DNA from: Ga0077555 sp963741565
Lineage (GTDB): Bacteria; Pseudomonadota; Alphaproteobacteria; Rhizobiales; Hyphomicrobiaceae
DNA length: 64,000 nt
Reading direction: 5' to 3'
NCBI GenBank assembly: GCA_963741565.1
Contig: CAVUIK010000010.1
Coordinates: 124,001-188,000, forward strand
The translations under genes were made by a program, and so were the position numbers. Numbering within the stretch: position 1 is the stretch's first letter; the number at the start of each line of letters is the position of its first letter. Shown piece by piece: positions 58,131 through 64,000 of this stretch. Below the pieces are notes generated by a model, which saw nothing but the letters and a program-made list of their open reading frames with translations, did not search any database and had not been told where the DNA came from.

Positions 58131-59705
58131 ATGCAAGCACCCTTCAGCCGTACAGCCTTCGCCCTCCTCGCAGAGCAGGCCGGGCGCAATCCAGATGGAT
58201 TGGCCGTCATCGCAGCAGCTGGCAACGCAACTTTCCAGCAGCTTTTTCAGCGGGCGGGTCAGGTTGCCGCAACCTTGAGGGGCGACGGCATCGGGCGGGG
58301 TGATCGCGTCGGCCTGCTGGTCAACAATCGCAGTGAATGGCTCGAGATCTTTTTCGGAGCTAGTGCGCTCGGCGCGACGGTGGTGCCGTTCAGCACATGG
58401 TCGAAGGCAAGCGAGATTGATTTCCTGCTGTCGGATTCGAAGGTCCGAATACTTTTCACGCTGCAGCGGTACGGCGCACAGTCCTATGCCGACGATCTGG
58501 CAGGACTGCTGGCGAAACGGCAGTATCCCGATCTCGAACGAATCGTCGCGGTCGATGGCGAGCCGCCGGCCGGCTGGCAGTCCTACACGCGGTATCGACA
58601 AGGCGCACCGCTGGTCGATCTGGCTCCCGGCGACGGCGCGACGGCAGCCGATCCGCTGGTCATCCTCTACACGTCCGGATCGAGCAACCGGCCCAAAGCG
58701 GTTCCGCTTGACCATTGGGCGACAATCGAGAACGGCTTCAATATCGGCGAGCGTCAGGGCCTTCGCCCAGGCGACCGTGTACTGGTGTCGATCCCGCTGT
58801 TCTGGTCCTACGGCGCGGCCAATGCGCTGCCGGCTGCCCTCTCGCATGGCGCGACGATGGTCCTTCAGGGCCGGTTCGAGCCCGGCGAAGCGCTGGACTT
58901 GATCGAACAGCACCAATGCACCGCCCTCTATACGCTGCCGGCCATGACCAACGCGCTGCTGGCGCATCCGACATTCGACCGCCGCCGCACGAAATCATTG
59001 CGCACGGGCGTAACCATCGGCGCGCCGCAGGACCTCATCACGGCCGCCGAAGCCCTAGGCGCCAGCGAGATCTGCAACATCTACGGCAGCACCGAGACGT
59101 ACGGGAACTGCTGTGTCACCTGGCATCATTGGCCGCTGGCCCAGCGCGCAAAACTGCAGGGGCCGCCGCTACCGGGCATGCGCCTGCGCATCCGTGATCC
59201 GGAAAGCGGCGTCATCGTTGGCCCCGGCACGCCGGGCAATATCGAGGTCGCGGGCTATCTGACGCGCGGGTACCTGGGCGACAGTGCCCGCCACAACGCC
59301 GACGTCTTCACCGCCGACGGTTACTTCAAGTCAGGCGACCTCGGGCTGCTGGATGCCGACGGCACGTTGAGCTACCTCGGCCGCAGCTCCGAGATGATCA
59401 AACGCTCCGGCATCAATGTGTCGCCAGCGGAGGTGGAGGAAGTGCTCCAGCAGCACGAGACGGTGGGGCTGGCGGGTGTCACGGGCCTGCCCGACGAGGA
59501 CAAGGGCGAGCGGATCATCGCCTTCGTGGTGTCCCGGCCTGGGGCTGAGCTTGCCGTCGATGCGCTTCTCGCCCATTGTCGCGACCGCCTTTCAAGCTAC
59601 AAGATTCCGGATGAAGTGCGGGTTTCGCAAGCCTTGCCGCTGACGCCGACCGGCAAACTGATGCGCCGCGAGTTGAAAGCGCTTGCTGCTTCGAAGGCGG
59701 ACTAG
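58131..59705 (+). CDS. Acyl-CoA synthetase (class I adenylate-forming)
   Basis: From the ATG at 58131 the protein has 524 residues. Motifs are the phosphate-binding LYTSGSSNRPKAVPLDH, ICNIYGSTETYGN, SGDLGLLDADGTL, and the C-terminal Lys in TPTGKLMRRELK. The enzyme activates a carboxylic acid with ATP and CoA. Substrate is unknown; the position with hydratase and reductases fits an acid catabolic module. The long upstream extension from 58002 is rejected. The ribosome site is weak. Confidence 0.9.
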   Translation: MQAPFSRTAFALLAEQAGRNPDGLAVIAAAGNATFQQLFQRAGQVAATLRGDGIGRGDRVGLLVNNRSEWLEIFFGASALGATVVPFSTWSKASEIDFLLSDSKVRILFTLQRYGAQSYADDLAGLLAKRQYPDLERIVAVDGEPPAGWQSYTRYRQGAPLVDLAPGDGATAADPLVILYTSGSSNRPKAVPLDHWATIENGFNIGERQGLRPGDRVLVSIPLFWSYGAANALPAALSHGATMVLQGRFEPGEALDLIEQHQCTALYTLPAMTNALLAHPTFDRRRTKSLRTGVTIGAPQDLITAAEALGASEICNIYGSTETYGNCCVTWHHWPLAQRAKLQGPPLPGMRLRIRDPESGVIVGPGTPGNIEVAGYLTRGYLGDSARHNADVFTADGYFKSGDLGLLDADGTLSYLGRSSEMIKRSGINVSPAEVEEVLQQHETVGLAGVTGLPDEDKGERIIAFVVSRPGAELAVDALLAHCRDRLSSYKIPDEVRVSQALPLTPTGKLMRRELKALAASKAD

Positions 59706-59753
59706 GGCGGAGCCGGCGGGACGATCAACCGGCAAGACCAAGAGGAGGCTGGA

Positions 59754-60731
59754 ATGCGCGCGTTGCTCTGCCGATCGCTAGGGGATCTCTCCAACCTCAA
59801 GGTGGAGGAGGTTCCGGGCCCGAAGCCGGCGGATGGCGAAGTGCTGATCGGCGTCAAGGCCGCGGGCGTAAATTTCCCGGACATTCTGATGGTCGAAGGC
59901 AAGTATCAGGTGAAACCGGAGCTGCCGTTCATTCCGGGCCTGGAATTGTCGGGCACCGTGCTCCAGTGCGGCAGCGGCGTCACGCATGTGAAGCCGGGCC
60001 AACGGGTCCTGGGTTTTGCGCGCAAGGGCGGCGCATATGCCAGCGAGATCGTGCTGCCCGGCGGCATCGTCACGCCGATCCCCGATGCCATGGATTTCGT
60101 CACGGCAGCCGCCTTCCCGGTCGCCTATGGCACCGCGCATTTCGCGCTCAACTATCGCGGCAAACTGAAGGCCGGCGAGACGCTGGTGGTTCTTGGCGCA
60201 GCCGGCGGCGTCGGCGTTGCAGCGATCGAATGCGGCAAGCTGCTGGGCGCACGCGTGATTGCAGCCGCAGGCAGCGCCGAAAAGCTGGCGATCGCCAAGC
60301 AACATGGCGCCGACGAGGTCATCGACTATCGCACGGAGAACCTGCGCGATCGCATTCGTGAGCTGACCGATGGCCGTGGCGCGGACGTGGTGTTCGATCC
60401 GGTGGGCGGCAGCTACTTCGATCAGTGCGTCCGCTGTATCGGCTGGGAGGGGCGGATCCTCGTGATCGGCTTTGCCTCTGGCGACATCCCCAAGGTCGCG
60501 GCCAACCTGATCTTGGTGAAGAACTTCTCGGTGGTCGGTGTCGTGTTCGGCGAGCATTCCTTCCGGTATCCGGACGAGTCGCGCGCCCTCCTGTCCGATC
60601 TGCTGAAGGCCTGGGAGCAGGGGCGGCTGAAGCCGCGCGTCCACAAAGCCTTTCCCCTTGCCGAAGCCAAATCCGCCTTCGACGAAATCACATCGCGCCG
60701 GGTGATCGGCAAGATGGTCCTGACAGTTTGA
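59754..60731 (+). CDS. NADPH:quinone reductase-like dehydrogenase (second copy)
   Basis: The 325-residue protein is an MDR reductase: VGVKAAGVNFPDILMVEGKY, ELSGTVLQCGSG, PGQRVLGFARKGGAYASE, and the nucleotide loop LGAAGGVGVAAIECGKLLGA. It lacks the zinc Cys cluster. AGGAGG is seven bases from the ATG. It is 48 bases after the acyl-CoA synthetase and 26 before an MBL-fold gene, so one operon is likely, in which it may reduce an enoyl ester. Confidence 0.9.
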   Translation: MRALLCRSLGDLSNLKVEEVPGPKPADGEVLIGVKAAGVNFPDILMVEGKYQVKPELPFIPGLELSGTVLQCGSGVTHVKPGQRVLGFARKGGAYASEIVLPGGIVTPIPDAMDFVTAAAFPVAYGTAHFALNYRGKLKAGETLVVLGAAGGVGVAAIECGKLLGARVIAAAGSAEKLAIAKQHGADEVIDYRTENLRDRIRELTDGRGADVVFDPVGGSYFDQCVRCIGWEGRILVIGFASGDIPKVAANLILVKNFSVVGVVFGEHSFRYPDESRALLSDLLKAWEQGRLKPRVHKAFPLAEAKSAFDEITSRRVIGKMVLTV

Positions 60732-60757
60732 AATTGCGCCATAAGGACGTACCACGC

Positions 60758-61654
60758 ATGCCCAAAGTACCCGCCCGCCAGATCGGCGCGGTCTATCATC
60801 GCCGCATTGGCGATATCGTTGTAACGGCACTCAGCGACGGCGTTCTGCCACGCACTTACGAGATGATGCAGAACGTGCCGGCCGAGCAGGCGCAAAAGGC
60901 TCTCGACGCCAATTTCCGGCCCGGATTCATCTTGTCGGTCAACGCGTTTCTGATCCACTCGGCGGGGCGCCTCGCCTTGGTCGAGACGGGCTCCGGCAAT
61001 TACCTCGGGGACAGCGCCGGGCATCTGCTGGTCAGCCTCAAGGAGGCCAACGTCGCGCCCAGTGAGATCCAGTCGATCCTGCTGACGCACATGCATCCGG
61101 ACCATTCGGCGGGCTTGACGGATCTCATCACAGGCAAAGCGCACTACGCGAATGCCGAGCTGGTCGTGCACGAAAATGAGCGAAAACACTGGTTCGATGA
61201 TGCGGCGATGGCGCGCGGCACTGAGCGCGAAAAGAAGCTGTTCTTTCAACAGGCGCGCGAGCAAACGAAGCCATATCTCGATCGCATGAGGCTATTCACG
61301 AAGGGAGAGGTGTTTCCCGGTGTGACAGCGGTACCGTGCCACGGGCATACACCCGGACACACCGCCTTCATGATCGAGTCCGGTAAGGACCGCCTGCTGA
61401 TCTGGGGCGACACCGTTCATATTCCAGAGGTGCAGGTGCCGCATCCAGACGTGACCATGATCGTTGACAGCGATCCCCTGGCCGCTCGCGCCTCGCGGCG
61501 ACGCATTCTCGACATGGCGGCAAGCGAACGGCTGTTGGTCACAGGCATGCACATGCATTTCCCGGGTTTGGGACACGTGGCGCGCAGCGGCGACAGCTAC
61601 GCATTCATTCCGGAACCATGGCAGCAAACGTTTCCGGGTGCGTGGCTCGGCTGA
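60758..61654 (+). CDS. MBL-fold metallohydrolase
   Basis: The 298-residue protein has the metallo-beta-lactamase fold: metal motif LLTHMHPDHSAGLTDL (HxHxDH), CHGHTPGHTAFMIESG, and LLIWGDTVHIPEV with the bridging Asp. Early residues (IVVTALSDGVLPRTYEMM) are typical of the family. It hydrolyses thioesters, lactones or phosphoesters; substrate is unknown. The start follows AAGGA. It is last of the rightward three-gene set. It is convergent with the hydroxyisobutyrate dehydrogenase-like gene. Confidence 0.9.
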   Translation: MPKVPARQIGAVYHRRIGDIVVTALSDGVLPRTYEMMQNVPAEQAQKALDANFRPGFILSVNAFLIHSAGRLALVETGSGNYLGDSAGHLLVSLKEANVAPSEIQSILLTHMHPDHSAGLTDLITGKAHYANAELVVHENERKHWFDDAAMARGTEREKKLFFQQAREQTKPYLDRMRLFTKGEVFPGVTAVPCHGHTPGHTAFMIESGKDRLLIWGDTVHIPEVQVPHPDVTMIVDSDPLAARASRRRILDMAASERLLVTGMHMHFPGLGHVARSGDSYAFIPEPWQQTFPGAWLG

Positions 61655-61665
61655 GTCGGCCGTCA

Positions 61666-62550
61666 CTAGCGTGTGATCTTCGCCTTGGCGCGCTGCTCGA
61701 AGTCCTTGATGATGATGTTCGAGCATGAGGCCGCGCCGTGATTGTTCATGGCCACGTTGTGGAGCTCCTCGACGATGCGGCCGATGATCATCGGCACCCC
61801 CGTGTCGCGGCCGAGTTGAGCCGCGAGTCGCACATCCTTGGTCATCAGTCCGAGTGCGAACGAGGCCGGGAAATGTCCGTCTATCGTGCTTTGCAGCGTG
61901 CGCTCGGTTGTACCATTGCGGCCTGACGACTTATTCAGCACTTCGGCCGCAAGCTTCGGCTCGAGCCCGTTCTTCACCGCGAGTGCCATCACCTCGTAGG
62001 TGAGCGCCTTGCAGCCGGCGAGCAGCAGATTGTTGACGAGCTTCATCGTCTGCCCGGCACCAACGTCACCCATGCGATAGACGTTGGGCCCAACCCTCTC
62101 GAACAGCGGCTTGATCTTCTGGTAGAGCGCTTCGGGTGCGCCGACCATGATCGCCAATGTCCCAGCTTCGGCGCCGACCGGACCTCCTGACACAGGCGCA
62201 TCGATCAGATCGATGCCGCGGGCTTTGAGGTCCGCGGCCATCGCCTTGGTCTGCAGCGGGTCCCCAGTCGTCATGTCGGCGACCAGCGTGCCGGGCTTCA
62301 GACCTTTGGCCAAGCCATCATCGCCGAAGATGGCTGTGCGAACGTGATCCGACGTCGGCAGACACAGGCAGACAATGTCGGATTGTGCCGCGAGCGCAGA
62401 CAAGCTCTGCGACGGAGCGCCGCCTAGCTTGGCGATTTCCGAGGTCCGCTCGGGCGAGAGATCGTAGACGCGCAGCGGCTGCTTGTTGACGAGCATGCGC
62501 TTCACGATGGCGCCGCCCATGCTGCCGAGGCCGACATATCCAACGTCCAT
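61666..62550 (-). CDS. 3-hydroxyisobutyrate dehydrogenase-family oxidoreductase
   Basis: From the ATG at 62550 (GAGGA upstream) the protein has 294 residues. The NAD(P) loop is VGYVGLGSMGGAIVKRML, the substrate motif is LIDAPVSGGPVGAEAGTLAIMVGG-like (LIDAPVSGGPVGAEAGTL), and the catalytic Lys is in GQTMKLVNNLLLAGC. The family oxidises beta-hydroxy acids such as 3-hydroxyisobutyrate, tartronate or glyoxylate reductase substrates. It is 52 bases downstream of the RraA-like gene. Confidence 0.92.
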   Translation of the reverse strand: MDVGYVGLGSMGGAIVKRMLVNKQPLRVYDLSPERTSEIAKLGGAPSQSLSALAAQSDIVCLCLPTSDHVRTAIFGDDGLAKGLKPGTLVADMTTGDPLQTKAMAADLKARGIDLIDAPVSGGPVGAEAGTLAIMVGAPEALYQKIKPLFERVGPNVYRMGDVGAGQTMKLVNNLLLAGCKALTYEVMALAVKNGLEPKLAAEVLNKSSGRNGTTERTLQSTIDGHFPASFALGLMTKDVRLAAQLGRDTGVPMIIGRIVEELHNVAMNNHGAASCSNIIIKDFEQRAKAKITR

Positions 62551-62602
62551 GGTCTCTATCCTCTGTTGTGCTGCTGTGTGTTGGTTCGAAGCTGAAGCTG
62601 AG

Positions 62603-63322
62603 TCAGCGGCCGCTGACCTTGCGCCATGCTGCGAAGTCGATCTTGGATTGCTCGTCGGTCGGCGGGTAGAGGCCCATGATCGAACGGCCCTCCTGCACCT
62701 TCTCGGTGGCGAAGTCCTCAAATGCCGTCATTTCGAAAGCCTCATCAGCAATCTCGTCGGCCATATGGGCCGGAATGACCACAACGCCTTCGCGATCGCC
62801 GACGATGATATCGCCTGGAAAGACAGGTGCGTCGCCACAACCGATGGGCACATTCATATCGACGGCTTGATGGATAGTGAGATTGGTCGGCGCCGAGGGC
62901 CGATTGTGATAGGCAGGGATCGTCATCTCGGCGATCTCGGGGCTATCGCGGAAGCCGCCGTCCGTCACGACGCCGGCCACTCCGCGCTTCATCAGGCGCG
63001 TGACCAGAATGCCGCCGGCGGAAGCCGCGCGCGGATCCTTGCGGCTGTCGATGACGAAGACGGCGCCCGGTGGACAGGCTTCGATCGCCTCGCGCTGCGG
63101 GTGACCGCGTTGATTGAAAACAGTGATGGGATTGAGATCCTCACGGGCCGGGATGTAGCGGAGCGTAAAAGCCTCGCCGACCATGTTCGGCAGCCTCGAA
63201 TTCAACGGGTGGACGTCCTGAATGTATTGGCTGCGGAGTCCACGTTTGAACAGGGCCGTACATAGGGTCGCGGTGCTCACGGACTTGAGCTTGTCGCGCG
63301 TGGCGGGCTTCAGCTTGCTCAC
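62603..63322 (-). CDS. RraA-like protein (HMG/oxaloacetate aldolase-type fold)
   Basis: The start is a GTG at 63322 with GGAG six bases upstream, giving 239 residues; a longer frame to 63496 lacks family sequence. It has the RraA layout: STATLCTALFKRGLRS, GEAFTLRYIPAREDLN, AVFVIDSRKDPRAASAGGIL and VAGVVTDGGFRDSPEI with the Arg-Asp of the active site. RraA-like proteins include 4-hydroxy-4-methyl-2-oxoglutarate aldolases and regulators of RNase E; here an aldolase role is more likely from its catabolic neighbours. Confidence 0.88.
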   Translation of the reverse strand: MSKLKPATRDKLKSVSTATLCTALFKRGLRSQYIQDVHPLNSRLPNMVGEAFTLRYIPAREDLNPITVFNQRGHPQREAIEACPPGAVFVIDSRKDPRAASAGGILVTRLMKRGVAGVVTDGGFRDSPEIAEMTIPAYHNRPSAPTNLTIHQAVDMNVPIGCGDAPVFPGDIIVGDREGVVVIPAHMADEIADEAFEMTAFEDFATEKVQEGRSIMGLYPPTDEQSKIDFAAWRKVSGR

Positions 63323-63485
63323 TGGGGGCTCCGAATGATGTCCTGATGGTCGGAGCGGGAGTAGACGTCGGCTTGCGCGGCTTGTCCAGCATCGGTGCCC
63401 GATTTGGCTGGCAAACGGACAGGGCTGGAGTGCGCTCGGCTTGGGCGTGTAAGATGCTTCCAGACTGAGACACCTGGAGAGGCTC

Positions 63486-64000
63486 ATGGCCAGCATTCAA
63501 TGGAAAGTCGACGGTGCAGTGCGCAATGTGCTGCTCAACCGGCCAGAAAAGCGGAACGCGCTCGATGGCTCCATGATGGAGGAGCTGAAGGCGGTCTTCT
63601 CGACGGCACCTAAGCCCGAGGAGCGCGTAGCGGTCATTCGCGCAGCGGGGCCCGTGTTCTGCGCTGGCCTCGACCTCAAGTGGCGTGCCAACAATCCGCA
63701 GGGCGAGTCGGGCATCGAGCACATGCTGCACGCGGTCGAGACCTACCCCTTGCCAGTCGTTGCCGTAGTGCAAGGCGATGCAATTGCCGGCGGCAATGAG
63801 CTGGCGCTGCATTGCGATCTGGTGGTCGCTTCGACCACGGCACGGTTCGGTATGTCGCTGGCCCAGGTCGGTCTTGCTCCGAGCTGGTTCCTGGCGAAGA
63901 AACTGCTCGAGGTCGCCGGGCCGGTGGTGACGAAGAAGATCCTGCTGCTGGGAGATCCGCTGTCAGCCGCCGAGTTCCACGCCCTGGGCCTGATCTCGCA
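63486..64000 (+). CDS. Enoyl-CoA hydratase/isomerase (3' end outside window)
   Basis: The frame opens at the ATG at 63486 (GGAG upstream) and stays open to the window edge, giving the first 171 residues. It shows VLLNRPEKRNALDGSMMEEL, PVFCAGLDLKWRANN, VQGDAIAGGNELALHCDL, and FGMSLAQVGLAPSWFLAKKLL. The crotonase oxyanion hole residues are present; at the first catalytic Glu site the sequence reads LAQV, so Glu seems to be Gln or absent. It is divergent from RraA across 163 bases. Confidence 0.88.
   Translation, partial: MASIQWKVDGAVRNVLLNRPEKRNALDGSMMEELKAVFSTAPKPEERVAVIRAAGPVFCAGLDLKWRANNPQGESGIEHMLHAVETYPLPVVAVVQGDAIAGGNELALHCDLVVASTTARFGMSLAQVGLAPSWFLAKKLLEVAGPVVTKKILLLGDPLSAAEFHALGLIS

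Overview
This 64 kb window looks like a chromosomal segment of a GC-rich alphaproteobacterium, most likely of the Rhizobiales/Hyphomicrobiales. That is an inference from gene content: a bacterial NDUFA12 homologue of complex I, an ATP12-type F1-ATPase chaperone, a DUF2155 protein, an EipB/DUF1849 envelope protein, a hisB-DUF2628-hisH block next to hslV, a KTSC-like and a DUF1127 small protein, and an adenosylcobalamin-dependent ribonucleotide reductase of alphaproteobacterial type. No tRNA, rRNA, insertion sequence, phage gene or CRISPR array was recognised. The window cuts through an amidase on the left and an enoyl-CoA hydratase on the right.

Layout. 1-2.5 kb: amidase and a CaiB/BaiF CoA-transferase. 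2.6-5.2 kb: GDP-mannose dehydratase, a frameshifted gpsA and an SMR exporter. 5.2-8.9 kb: hslV and the hisB-DUF2628-hisH block, split by a TauD-type dioxygenase. 8.9-10 kb: small unknown genes, including a SinR/Cas2-like protein. 10.2-14.9 kb: a quinone oxidoreductase and a fused indolepyruvate ferredoxin oxidoreductase. 15-16.9 kb: a secreted protein of unknown function. 17-22.3 kb: a leftward acyl-CoA and hydroxyacid catabolic block ending at pccB. 22.4-27.2 kb: leftward housekeeping genes, including a tightly overlapping crcB-rluC-HAD-atp12 operon, DUF2155 and NDUFA12. 27.9-31.6 kb: nrdJ, followed by a strong hairpin and a broken small gene. 32-36 kb: unknown and App1-like secreted proteins, VOC and RidA. 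36-43 kb: an FAD oxidoreductase, an SDR, a second CaiB, a LysR regulator and a two-subunit thiamine-diphosphate decarboxylase. 43-49.7 kb: a WD40-cytochrome c fusion, a secreted metalloprotease, a frameshifted glycerophosphodiesterase, RidA and EipB. 49.7-64 kb: catabolic genes (amidohydrolases, a flavin monooxygenase-like protein, SDRs, MmgE/PrpD, an orphan Bug-type binding protein, acyl-CoA synthetase, enoyl-CoA hydratases, a 3-hydroxyisobutyrate dehydrogenase-like protein, RraA).

How the genes fit together. The bulk is accessory catabolism of CoA-linked acids (activation by ligase or CoA-transferase, dehydrogenation, hydration, carboxylation) mixed with core genes. The signals most worth following are a roughly 260-residue four-cysteine C-terminal module shared by two secreted proteins 30 kb apart, one of them a zinc metalloprotease; an SDR that appears to have lost its Ser-Tyr-Lys catalytic residues; and single-base frameshifts in two glycerol-3-phosphate genes, gpsA and the glycerophosphodiesterase, which may be sequencing errors or real decay.
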